Notes under the pieces: model-generated
What the model was told of the DNA's origin: nothing
The model's input: only the letters and a program-made list of their open reading frames with translations
The model's database searches: none
NCBI GenBank assembly: GCA_934718275.1
Contig: CAKUZD010000012.1
Location: 1 to 18,220, forward strand
Direction of reading: 5' to 3'
DNA length: 18,220 bases
DNA from: an uncultured Candidatus Melainabacteria bacterium
GTDB taxonomy: Bacteria; Cyanobacteriota; Vampirovibrionia; Gastranaerophilales; Gastranaerophilaceae
Part shown: positions 6,137-13,873 of the stretch, one piece after another
Layout of the letters: each line of letters opens with the position of its first letter
Position numbering within the stretch: the stretch's first letter is position 1
Made by a program: the position numbers and the translations under genes

Positions 6137-6145
6137 AATTACATC
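6128..6145 (+). repeat. Copy of left-end site 4 at the right side of the transposition module
   Basis: TTGTACTAAAATTACATC (6129-6145 with flank) matches TTGCACTAAAATTACATC at 2357-2373 in all but one position. On the left the sequence contains an ACTTGCAC site. The copy overlaps the stop of the small protein. The following 211 bases to 6347 hold no gene, only the promoter described for the next one. Confidence 0.5.
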
Positions 6146-6311
6146 TATAAAAACATATAGAAATATATTCGTTTATGGATCTTTTGATAAACTGTTGCAG
6201 CCTAAGCAATAAATTGTTTAATCATTAATAAACTTATGATTATAACCTTGTAGACTTTTAAACAAAATAAAAATAATTATTGGAAAGAGATTAAAAATTT
6301 TTATATACTCA

Positions 6312-6340
6312 TTGTGCAAAGCATATTTTTAGATTATATT
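6312..6340 (+). promoter_or_regulatory. Candidate promoter giving a leaderless mRNA for the HEPN gene
   Basis: TTGTGC (6312-6317), a 17-base spacer and TATATT (6335-6340) end 7 bases before the ATG at 6348. Transcription would then begin at or next to the start codon, and no Shine-Dalgarno is present upstream, which fits leaderless translation. The -35 box is poor. Confidence 0.4.
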
Positions 6341-6347
6341 AATAAGT

Positions 6348-7088
6348 ATGAGCAATTTGTCGCCTGCAGATATTAAATATTTAGATAACGCATTAAGACT
6401 TGAAACGGGATTTATTGTCAGATTTACAAAAGAATCCTTTGCTGATTTTTTTCAACATTTTAATATCAACATTTATGATGAAAGATATTCTGTTAATGGA
6501 TCTTCAATGACTGATATACTGCATACATTTTGGGAATTGGAAAACAATAAACTTGTTGCAATGACATTATTAGAACTTGCATCATTATTTCGCAATAGAG
6601 AATTAGTAATTCCAATGAATATAAAATTTTCTGTTGAAATTGAAAAAATAGCTAATAAATTACAATCGTACCCTTCTCAAAAAATAAAGGTAAATAACGA
6701 TATTGCAAATGCTGTTGAAATGGATGAAATTATAATAAATCTAAGACCTGAAATATATGAACATATAAAAAGATATTTAGCAACTCAAGACTATTATCAT
6801 GCAGTAGAAGAATCATATAAAATCGTTAGACAAAAATTAAGGGCGTTAACGGGTGAGGAAAAAGCTAATCAGGCATTTTGTGAAACAAACATTGAGAAAA
6901 TATTTGGGCATAACCCATCTGATGATGTAGAGAAAGACTTCTTTGAAGGTGTTAAATTTATTAATATGGCCATTCAAAGATTTCGTAATGAAAAAGCACA
7001 TACTCCGGCAAAACCTCTAGAAAAAAATCTTGCTATACATTATATTTCTTTGGCTAGTTTAGCATATGAATTAATATCAAGAAATTAG
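6348..7088 (+). CDS. AbiJ-NTD3-like / Ymh-family HEPN protein, probable abortive-infection effector
   Basis: 246 residues. Residues 15-75 (LETGFIVRFTKESFADFF, then INIYDERYSVNGSS and LHTFWELE) resemble the AbiJ N-terminal domain 3 found on phage-defence proteins. Residues 130-240 match the Ymh family (RPEIYEHIKRY, YYHAVEESYKIVRQKLRALTG, FFEGVKFINMAIQRFRNEKAH). The last stretch carries RNEKAH (Arg213 to His218), the Rx4H motif of HEPN ribonucleases. By analogy it would cut RNA when triggered and stop growth of infected cells; the trigger is unknown and the activity is inferred. It lies just upstream of the type I restriction genes on the same strand, but with its own promoter and a 142-base gap. 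No partner antitoxin of the MNT type is seen. Confidence 0.75.
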   Translation: MSNLSPADIKYLDNALRLETGFIVRFTKESFADFFQHFNINIYDERYSVNGSSMTDILHTFWELENNKLVAMTLLELASLFRNRELVIPMNIKFSVEIEKIANKLQSYPSQKIKVNNDIANAVEMDEIIINLRPEIYEHIKRYLATQDYYHAVEESYKIVRQKLRALTGEEKANQAFCETNIEKIFGHNPSDDVEKDFFEGVKFINMAIQRFRNEKAHTPAKPLEKNLAIHYISLASLAYELISRN

Positions 7089-7096
7089 GTTTTGCA

Positions 7097-7123
7097 AATT
7101 CGGTACTCAGTGCATACTGAATT
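7097..7123. promoter_or_regulatory. Inverted repeat before hsdR, candidate operator
   Basis: AATTCGGTAC (7097-7106) and ATACTGAATT (7114-7123) match as inverted arms at 8 of 10 positions around a 7-base centre. A second pair, ATATGTCC near 7125-7132 and GGACATAT near 7169-7176, brackets the AT-rich stretch that would hold the hsdR promoter. No single promoter stands out. The gap 7089-7230 contains no gene. Confidence 0.35.
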
Positions 7124-7230
7124 TATATGTCCATATTTGGCATAGTAATAAAGTAATATAAACATAAAGGACATATTGCCATGTTTATGGTAGTATTAGC
7201 ATGAAAAACTTTATGTAGTTGAGGGTTTTG

Positions 7231-10017
7231 ATGGGATATCAAAGTGAAGCAGAATTAGAAAATAAATTGATAGAAAAACTTAAAACACAAGGTTATGAAA
7301 GAGTTTTAATTAATGATTATGCTGAACTTGAAAATAATTTTCGAGAACAACTTAATAAATTTAATAAGAAAGTATTAAACGAAAACCCATTAACTGATAA
7401 AGAATTTGAGAGAATATTAAATATTCTTAATGGCAAAAGTGTTCTACAATCTGCAATAAAATTAAGAGAAAAAATAGATTTTGACAGAGAAGATGGTACA
7501 AAAATATATTTAAAATTACTATCAGAAAATGCAGAAGACAATATTTATCAAGTTTCAAATCAAATTACTGTTCAAGGTAAGTATAAAAACAGATATGATG
7601 TTACTATTTTAATTAATGGTTTACCATTAGTTCAAATAGAACTAAAACGTAGCGGTATTGATATAAATGAAGCTATAAATCAAATTGATAGATACCGTAT
7701 TCATTCTTATCGTGGATTATTTCATTACATACAAATTTATGTTGTTTCAAATAGTGTAGAAACAAGATATTTTGCAAATACCGATGCTCAAAGATTATTA
7801 AAATCTCTAACATTTTATTGGGCAACTGAAACAAACGAGAGGATAAATAAACTGGAAGATTTTTCATCTTCTTTCTTTAATAAAAATCGTTTATTGAGGA
7901 ATCTTACTCGTTATATGGTAATTAATGAAACAGATAAAAACCTTATTGTTATGCGTCCGTATCAAATATATGCTACAGAAGCGTTAATCAGACATGCATT
8001 AGATACCGGTAAAAACGGATATATTTGGCATACAACAGGATCAGGTAAAACCTTAACAAGTTGGAAATGTGCAAATTTACTATCAAAAGAACAAAGTATT
8101 AAAAAAGTATTTTTCTTAATTGACAGGAAAGACCTTGATACGCAGACAAAAGAAGAATTTAATAAATTTGAAAAAGATTGTGTTGATGAAACTGATAAAA
8201 CTGAAACATTAGTAAAACAGATAAAAGATATTGATAGAAAATTAATAGTTACAACCATTCAAAAAATGGCAAATGCTATAAAAAACCCAAGATATTCAAA
8301 AATATTGGATAATTATAAAGATGAAAAAATTATATTTATTATAGATGAATGCCATAGATCTCAATTTGGAGAAATGCATACTACTATAAAACATCATTTT
8401 AAACATGCACAATATTTCGGTTTCACAGGTACACCACGTTTTGATGAGAATAAATCGCAAAATGGACTCAGAACATCTGATTTATTTGAAAAATGTTTAC
8501 ATACATATTTAATTAAGAATGCAATATATGATCATAATGTTTTAGGATTTTCAATTGAATATATACAAACATTTAAAGGTCAATATGATGAAAACGATAA
8601 AACTATGGTTGAAGGTATTGATACTGACGAAGTTTATATGTCAGATGAAAGAATTGACTTGGTTGCTAATCATATAATTAATAACCATAAGTGCAAAACT
8701 GTAAATGGTAAATATACAGCTATTTTCGCCACATCTTCAATACCCGCACTTGCTAAATATTACGATAAAATCAAAAGTTTAAATTCTGATTTAAAAATTG
8801 CTGCAGTTTTTTCATACGGAGAAAATGAAGATTTAGAGGGCAAAGACGAACATAGTAAAGATATTTTGGCAAGAATAATTGATGATTATAATAAAGAATT
8901 TGATACTAATTTTTCATTAGATACTTTTGCTGCTTATAACAAAGATATTGCTAATAGATTGAAAATTAAAAAATCACCTAAGATTGACTTACTTTTAGTT
9001 GTTAACATGTACCTAACCGGATTTGACTCAAGACCGCTTAATACTTTGTATGTTGATAAAAATCTTGAATGGCATAATTTAGTACAGGCATTTTCAAGAA
9101 CTAATAGGGTTGAAATGGCTTCAAAACCATTCGGGAACATTATTTGTTACAGAAATCTTAAATCTAATACAGATAAAGCATTAAGATTATTCAGTAATGA
9201 ATTGGAAGCAGATACAGAAAACAATCCGCCAATATGGATAATTCCGGGTTATGGATATTTTAGAGATAAATTTAAAGAGTTGGCGTTTAAGCTACTGTCT
9301 ATTGCTCCAACCGTTCAAAGTGTTGATGATTTAATGAGTGAAAATGTTCAAAGAGAGTTTGTTATTGCTTTTAGAGAATTATCAAAAATAAAATCAATTC
9401 TCACAACTTTTTCAGAATTTTCATGGGCAGATGTTGAAGATGCTTTGACTTGTCAGGGTTATGAAGATTACAAGAGCAGATATTTAACCTTATACGATTT
9501 TGTTAAAAAAGAACGCAATGCAGAAAAAGTTTCGATTCTTGATGATATTGATTTTGCTATTGAAGTTATTCAAACAGATAAAATAAATGTTACATATATC
9601 ATGAATTTATTAAGAAATGTTGATACTGCTAACAAAAAACAACAAGCAAAGGATTTGGAACATATTAAACAAGAATTGGATAGAACTGATAACCCTGAGC
9701 TGAGAAGAAAAGTTGATTTAATTAGAGCATTTATTGATAGAGTAATGCCTACAATAAAACAAAATGATTCAATCGATGAAGCATATGCTAATTTTGAATC
9801 CGAACAAAGAAATAAAGAAATTGAAGAATTTGCAAATAAACAAGAAATTAATGCAGAGTTTTTGAAACAAACAATTTCAGATTATGAATTTTCAAATACA
9901 ATCAATAAAAAAGATATAATAACAGGTATTGATAGACCTATAAAATTCAAAGAAAAGCATGAACTTGTTGCAAAAATAATTCAATTTATTAAGGAAAATG
10001 TATTTAAATATCAATAG
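7231..10017 (+). CDS. hsdR: Type I restriction enzyme, R (restriction/translocase) subunit
   Basis: 928 residues from the ATG at 7231, chosen because GAGGG lies 5 bases upstream and the protein then opens MGYQSEAELENK, the usual HsdR start; a TTG at 7219 is possible. The PD-(D/E)xK nuclease is near residues 118-142 (NRYDVTILI...VQIELKR). The superfamily 2 translocase follows: TTGSGKT at about 268-275, DECH at 372-375, GFTGTP shortly after, then LLLVVNMYLTGFD and QAFSRTNR for the second RecA lobe. The C-terminal third is helical and should dock on the methylase. In the R2M2S complex it pulls in DNA with ATP and cuts unmethylated DNA far from the recognition site. The gene is intact and followed 9 bases later by hsdM, so the two are co-expressed. 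Confidence 0.95.
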   Translation: MGYQSEAELENKLIEKLKTQGYERVLINDYAELENNFREQLNKFNKKVLNENPLTDKEFERILNILNGKSVLQSAIKLREKIDFDREDGTKIYLKLLSENAEDNIYQVSNQITVQGKYKNRYDVTILINGLPLVQIELKRSGIDINEAINQIDRYRIHSYRGLFHYIQIYVVSNSVETRYFANTDAQRLLKSLTFYWATETNERINKLEDFSSSFFNKNRLLRNLTRYMVINETDKNLIVMRPYQIYATEALIRHALDTGKNGYIWHTTGSGKTLTSWKCANLLSKEQSIKKVFFLIDRKDLDTQTKEEFNKFEKDCVDETDKTETLVKQIKDIDRKLIVTTIQKMANAIKNPRYSKILDNYKDEKIIFIIDECHRSQFGEMHTTIKHHFKHAQYFGFTGTPRFDENKSQNGLRTSDLFEKCLHTYLIKNAIYDHNVLGFSIEYIQTFKGQYDENDKTMVEGIDTDEVYMSDERIDLVANHIINNHKCKTVNGKYTAIFATSSIPALAKYYDKIKSLNSDLKIAAVFSYGENEDLEGKDEHSKDILARIIDDYNKEFDTNFSLDTFAAYNKDIANRLKIKKSPKIDLLLVVNMYLTGFDSRPLNTLYVDKNLEWHNLVQAFSRTNRVEMASKPFGNIICYRNLKSNTDKALRLFSNELEADTENNPPIWIIPGYGYFRDKFKELAFKLLSIAPTVQSVDDLMSENVQREFVIAFRELSKIKSILTTFSEFSWADVEDALTCQGYEDYKSRYLTLYDFVKKERNAEKVSILDDIDFAIEVIQTDKINVTYIMNLLRNVDTANKKQQAKDLEHIKQELDRTDNPELRRKVDLIRAFIDRVMPTIKQNDSIDEAYANFESEQRNKEIEEFANKQEINAEFLKQTISDYEFSNTINKKDIITGIDRPIKFKEKHELVAKIIQFIKENVFKYQ

Positions 10018-10026
10018 GAGTAGAGA

Positions 10027-11595
10027 ATGGTAGATATTGCGGTACAAAAAGAACAAAAAGCTGAACTACATAGCAAATTATGGGAAATGGCAAATAATTT
10101 GCGTGGAAATATGGAAGCCTATGAATTTAAAAATTATATCTTGGGTTTGATATTTTATCGCTATTTGTCTGAACGTACCGAAAATTATATGAAAGAACTT
10201 TTAAAGGATGATGGCATATCTTATGCAGAAGCCTGGGAAGATGAAGAATATAGAGAAGGATTAAAAGAAGAATCTATCGATTATTTGGGTTATGTTATAG
10301 AACCAAAATACCTTTTTTCTCATGTAATAAAATTAATTGAAACAGGAGAATTTGATGTTGAATATATGGAAAAGATAATAAACTCAATATCTGAAAGTAC
10401 ACAAGGACACGATTCCCAAGAAGATTTTGAAGGATTATGGGAAGATATGGATTTAAGATCTTCCAAACTGGGAAAAGAAGTTTCTCATCGTTCAAAATTA
10501 ATTGCAAAAATCCTAAATACAATTAACACAATAGATTTCCATTTAGAAAATATGGAACTTGATGTATTGGGTGATGCATATGAATATTTAATCGGTATGT
10601 TTGCACAAACTGCCGGCAAGAAAGGTGGAGAATTTTATACTCCTGTTAATATGTCAAAACTTGTTGCCAAACTTGCAACTATCGGTTTGAGTGAAGCAAG
10701 AACAGTTTCCGACTGTGCCTGCGGTTCTGGCGGTTTATTGTTACAAGTCGGTAAATACATAAAAGTGGGTCAATATTATGGTCAGGAATTAACAAGTACG
10801 ACATACAATCTTGCAAGAATGAACATGCTGCTTCATGGAATTCCTTATAATAATTTTGAAATAACAAATTGTGATACTCTTGAAGATGAAAGATATGAAG
10901 ATAGAAAATATACTGTTCAAGTTGCAAATCCGCCATATTCTACAAACTGGAGTGCCAATTCAAAATTTTTAGATGATGAAAGATTTTCTGCTTATGGGAA
11001 ACTTGCACCGAAATCTACTGCAGACTTTGCCTTTGTTCAGCACATGATTTATCATATGGATTCAGATGGCAGAATAGCAGTATTATTACCTCACGGAGTC
11101 TTATTCAGAGGCAATGCGGAAGAAACGATAAGAAAATATATTGTTAAGGATTTAAACTATTTAGATGCCGTTATTGGTTTACCGGCTAATTGTTTTCAGG
11201 GAACATCAATCCCAGTATGTTGTTTAATATTAAAAAGAGAACGCAACGGAAACAGTAATAATATTTGTTTTATTGATGCTTCAAAATATTATACTCAAGG
11301 GAAAGCTCAAAATTCCATTTTGCAAGACGATATTGATAGAATTGTTAATGCCTATACAGAAAGAAAAGATATTGATAAATTCTGCCACATAGCAACACTG
11401 GAAGAAATTGAAGAAAATGATTATAACTTAAATATTCCAAGATATGTTGATACTTTTGAGCCTGAACCGGAAGTAGATTTACAGGAAGTTGCAAATGATA
11501 TCCGTAAAGTTCAAGCTGAAATAAAAGATATAGATAAAGAATTAAAACCATTTTTTGATGAATTGGGATTAGATTTCCCGTTTGGAGAAACATAG
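10027..11595 (+). CDS. hsdM: Type I restriction enzyme, M (adenine methyltransferase) subunit
   Basis: 522 residues. The N-terminal helical HsdM domain (about 10-165) is followed by the gamma-class N6-adenine methylase. The GxFYTP motif is at 201-206. The S-adenosylmethionine loop reads DCACGSGGLLLQ from residue 229, and the catalytic NPPY is at 301-304. It methylates adenines in the site read by HsdS, protecting host DNA, and is also the scaffold for HsdR. The C-terminal coiled coil (about 480-515) should contact HsdS. It starts 9 bases after hsdR with a TAGGAG Shine-Dalgarno. Unusually, hsdS does not follow directly; a RhuM-Fic gene stands between them, after an inverted repeat. Confidence 0.96.
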   Translation: MVDIAVQKEQKAELHSKLWEMANNLRGNMEAYEFKNYILGLIFYRYLSERTENYMKELLKDDGISYAEAWEDEEYREGLKEESIDYLGYVIEPKYLFSHVIKLIETGEFDVEYMEKIINSISESTQGHDSQEDFEGLWEDMDLRSSKLGKEVSHRSKLIAKILNTINTIDFHLENMELDVLGDAYEYLIGMFAQTAGKKGGEFYTPVNMSKLVAKLATIGLSEARTVSDCACGSGGLLLQVGKYIKVGQYYGQELTSTTYNLARMNMLLHGIPYNNFEITNCDTLEDERYEDRKYTVQVANPPYSTNWSANSKFLDDERFSAYGKLAPKSTADFAFVQHMIYHMDSDGRIAVLLPHGVLFRGNAEETIRKYIVKDLNYLDAVIGLPANCFQGTSIPVCCLILKRERNGNSNNICFIDASKYYTQGKAQNSILQDDIDRIVNAYTERKDIDKFCHIATLEEIEENDYNLNIPRYVDTFEPEPEVDLQEVANDIRKVQAEIKDIDKELKPFFDELGLDFPFGET

Positions 11596-11609
11596 AGAGG
11601 AAAATATTT

Positions 11610-11640
11610 TTAAGTTGTTGCAAATTGAGCAACAACTTAA
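11610..11640. promoter_or_regulatory. Perfect 12-bp inverted repeat overlapping a promoter before rhuM-fic
   Basis: TTAAGTTGTTGC (11610-11621) and GCAACAACTTAA (11629-11640) are exact inverted copies around a 7-base spacer. TTGCAA (11618-11623), 17 bases and TACGAT (11641-11646) make a plausible promoter on the plus strand, so the repeat covers the -35 box and the whole spacer. That is the expected place for an autorepressor. As RNA it would be a strong hairpin without a T-run, able to attenuate read-through from hsdM. Confidence 0.55.
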
Positions 11641-11652
11641 TACGATAAAATT

Positions 11653-12660
11653 ATGGATAAAAATAAATCAAAAGGCGAAATTATAATATATACAAGTGAA
11701 GATGGTAAAATTTCACTTGATACTAAACTTGAAAATAACACTATTTGGCTTACACAAAAAGATATGGCTGAATTGTTTGGTGTAAAAACGCCTGCTATAA
11801 ATAAGCACTTAAACAATATTTATCAAGAAGGTGAGTTAAGTCAAGATGCAACTATTTCCATTTTGGAAATAGTTCAAAAAGAAGGTAAAAGAAACGTAAA
11901 ACGTCAGAAAACTTTTTATAATTTAGATGCAATAATTTCTGTAGGTTATAGAGTAAATTCATCTCGCGCAACTCAATTTAGAATTTGGGCAACAAATGTA
12001 TTAAAAGAATATTTAATAAAAGGCTATGCTATTAATGAAAAATTATTAAATGATAAACAAGAAAAAATAAAAACCTTACCAACAACGGTAAGTTTATTAA
12101 CAAGAAGTTTAACAAATCAAATAGAATCACTTGATGATGCACAGCAAGTCGCAAAAATCTTGGATAATTTTGCAAAAGGGCTTGATTTGCTTGACAATTT
12201 TGACCATAAGACATTAGATGTAAAAGGATCTACACAAAAAGAAGCAGTTATAATTCCTGTTAAAGAATTTTTATCAGTAATAAATGAAATGAAATCGGAA
12301 TTTGCATCTGATGTTTTTGCAAATCCCAAAGATGATAGTTTTGAAAGTTCTGTAAATCAGATTTATCAAACTTTTGGCGGAAATGATTGCTATCTGACAT
12401 TAGAAGAAAAAGCTGCAATGTTATTATATTTAATAACTAAAAACCATTCATTTTCTGACGGAAATAAACGTATTGCAGCAAGTTGTTTCTTGTACTTTTT
12501 AGAAAAAAATGGGATTTTATATAAAAATAATTTACCAATAATTGATAACGGCACATTATTTGTATTAACTGTTTTAATTGCCGAAAGTAATCCAATAGAA
12601 ATGGAAACAATGAAGCAAATTGTTGTTAGTGTTCTAAACAGAGGAGGAGTTTGTGACTAA
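11653..12660 (+). CDS. RhuM-family protein fused to a Fic/Doc domain
   Basis: 335 residues. Residues 1-130 are the RhuM (virulence-associated) domain: IIIYTSEDG, then IWLTQKDMAELFGVKTPAINKH, a winged-helix-like block, and FYNLDAIISVGYRV with FRIWATNVLKEYLIKGYAIN. Residues 200-330 are a Fic fold with the active-site loop HSFSDGNKR (His265 to Arg273). The NKR ending is closer to the Doc kinases (which phosphorylate EF-Tu) than to the AMP-transferring HPFxxGNGR type, so the reaction cannot be fixed by sight. RhuM-Fic genes are recurrent neighbours of type I restriction genes, but their task is not settled. There is no Shine-Dalgarno; the predicted promoter places the transcript start at the ATG, suggesting leaderless translation. 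The end overlaps hsdS by 8 bases. Confidence 0.85.
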   Translation: MDKNKSKGEIIIYTSEDGKISLDTKLENNTIWLTQKDMAELFGVKTPAINKHLNNIYQEGELSQDATISILEIVQKEGKRNVKRQKTFYNLDAIISVGYRVNSSRATQFRIWATNVLKEYLIKGYAINEKLLNDKQEKIKTLPTTVSLLTRSLTNQIESLDDAQQVAKILDNFAKGLDLLDNFDHKTLDVKGSTQKEAVIIPVKEFLSVINEMKSEFASDVFANPKDDSFESSVNQIYQTFGGNDCYLTLEEKAAMLLYLITKNHSFSDGNKRIAASCFLYFLEKNGILYKNNLPIIDNGTLFVLTVLIAESNPIEMETMKQIVVSVLNRGGVCD

Positions 12661-13873
12661 TTCTGAAACAAAAAAATTTTCACAAAATGTATCTTCAAGT
12701 TATCATCTTGAAGACAGGGGTAAGAATGTTCCCAAACTCCGCTTTAAAGAGTATAATGATGAGTGGAAAAAGATTAAACTTGGAGAGCATTTGAATATCT
12801 GTCGGGGTGCATCTCCTAGACCAATAGAAAAATATATAACTGTGGAAAATAATGGTGTAAATTGGATAAAAATTGGCGATATATCACCAAACGAAAATGT
12901 TATCAAATGTACCAAAGAGAAAATTACAATAGAAGGTGCAAAGCATTCAAGATATGTACGAAAAGGTGATTTAATCTTATCTAATTCTATGAGCTTTGGT
13001 CGTCCATATATTTTAGAAATAGATGGATGCATCCATGATGGTTGGTTATTAATACAAGATTTAGAAAAATTATTTGACAAAAAATATCTTTGTTATTTAC
13101 TTGATTCAGATACTGTTAAACAACAATATAGGAAATATGCTGCTGGTGGAGTTGTAATTAACTTAAATAGTGAATTGGTTCGGTCGGTTAAGGTTTATAT
13201 GCCAAATTTTCATGAACAAGAAAAAATAGCATCCTTTTTGACCTTAATCGACAAGAAAATCGAAAAACAAAAAGAACTTGTAGAACTCCTCAAGAAGTAT
13301 AAAAGAGGATTGCTTTCTGCAATATTCAGTCAAAAATTGAGATTTAAAGACGATAACGGCAACGATTATCCAACATGGGAAGAAAAAAGATTAGAAGAAA
13401 TTCTTAAAATAAAACATGGAAAATCTCAAAAAGAGATTGAATGCACAAATGGGAAATATCCTATTTTAGCTACAGGTGGCGAAATCGGGAGAACCAATTC
13501 TTGTTTATGGAATAAACCCTGTGTATTAATAGGAAGAAAAGGAACGATAGATAAACCTCAATATATGGAAACTCCATTTTGGACAGTTGATACACTATTT
13601 TACTCTGAAGTTTTTAAAGATAATAATGCTAAATACTTATATTATTTATTCAATACAATAAATTGGAAAAAGTATGACGAATCAACAGGAGTACCAAGTT
13701 TAAGTGCTAAAACAATAGAAAGAATTAAAGTTACTTTAAGCATCAGTAATACTGAACAAACAATAATCTCAAAAATTTTATCAAAATTTGATAATAAAAT
13801 TCAGCAAGAAGAATGTATATTAAGTAATTTACAAACGTACAAAAAAGGGTTATTGCAGCAGATGTTTATATAA
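12653..13873 (+). CDS. hsdS: Type I restriction specificity subunit, expressed copy
   Basis: 406 residues, starting at GTG inside the end of rhuM-fic with a strong GAGGAGG about 5 bases upstream. Two target recognition domains, about 40-185 and 245-390, are separated by a conserved coiled-coil segment (residues 189-245: SFLTLIDKKIEKQKELVELLKKYKRG) that sets the distance between half-sites. The closing LSNLQTYKKGLLQQMFI is the second conserved helix. KLRFKEYNDEW before TRD1 and KLRFKDDNGNDYPTWEE before TRD2 show the internal symmetry of HsdS. Residues 15-39 and 189-245 are encoded by inverted repeats shared with the opposite gene at 13866-15089. The variable domains differ completely, so either can be exchanged by inversion. 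The 3' ends of the two genes overlap by 8 bases. Confidence 0.93.
   Translation: MTNSETKKFSQNVSSSYHLEDRGKNVPKLRFKEYNDEWKKIKLGEHLNICRGASPRPIEKYITVENNGVNWIKIGDISPNENVIKCTKEKITIEGAKHSRYVRKGDLILSNSMSFGRPYILEIDGCIHDGWLLIQDLEKLFDKKYLCYLLDSDTVKQQYRKYAAGGVVINLNSELVRSVKVYMPNFHEQEKIASFLTLIDKKIEKQKELVELLKKYKRGLLSAIFSQKLRFKDDNGNDYPTWEEKRLEEILKIKHGKSQKEIECTNGKYPILATGGEIGRTNSCLWNKPCVLIGRKGTIDKPQYMETPFWTVDTLFYSEVFKDNNAKYLYYLFNTINWKKYDESTGVPSLSAKTIERIKVTLSISNTEQTIISKILSKFDNKIQQEECILSNLQTYKKGLLQQMFI
12693..12713. repeat. Hairpin-like site at the outer inverted repeat, candidate recombinase core site
   Basis: CTTCAAG (12693-12699) and CTTGAAG (12707-12713) are exact inverted arms around the 7-base spacer TTATCAT. 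The opposite copy at 15065-15085 has the same spacer (as ATGATAA) and one changed arm base. Paired arms around a 6-8 base spacer are the form of a tyrosine recombinase core site, and both copies sit at the very edge of the outer inverted repeat. Confidence 0.4.
12695..12770 (+). repeat. Outer hsdS inverted repeat (IR1), left copy
   Basis: 76 bases match 15008-15083 in inverse orientation with one mismatch (position 12750, A against G). It encodes the region before the first target recognition domain. Recombination between the two copies would flip about 2.4 kb and replace both recognition domains. Confidence 0.9.
13217..13387 (+). repeat. Inner hsdS inverted repeat (IR2), left copy
   Basis: 171 bases are identical, base for base, to the complement of 14421-14591. 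It encodes the central coiled coil and the lead-in to the second recognition domain. Recombination here would flip about 1.4 kb and replace only the second domain. Confidence 0.93.

Larger units (their letters stand above)
2226..6150 (+). mobile_element. Mu/Tn7-type transposition module (approximate limits)
   Basis: Four co-directional genes (HTH regulator, DDE transposase, AAA+ ATPase, small DNA-binding-like protein) follow an array of five ACTTGCAC-like sites at 2234-2441. At the far side, the fourth site and its flank recur at 6128-6145 as a degenerate copy in the orientation expected for an opposite transposon end. The exact terminal nucleotides and a target-site duplication could not be found, so the borders are estimates and the right end may be damaged. 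Confidence 0.5.

Noticed and set aside
7317..12329. Several antisense frames of 60-100 codons inside hsdR, hsdM and rhuM-fic
   Set aside because: Leu/Phe/Ser-rich shadows of intact genes with strong motifs; no ribosome sites.
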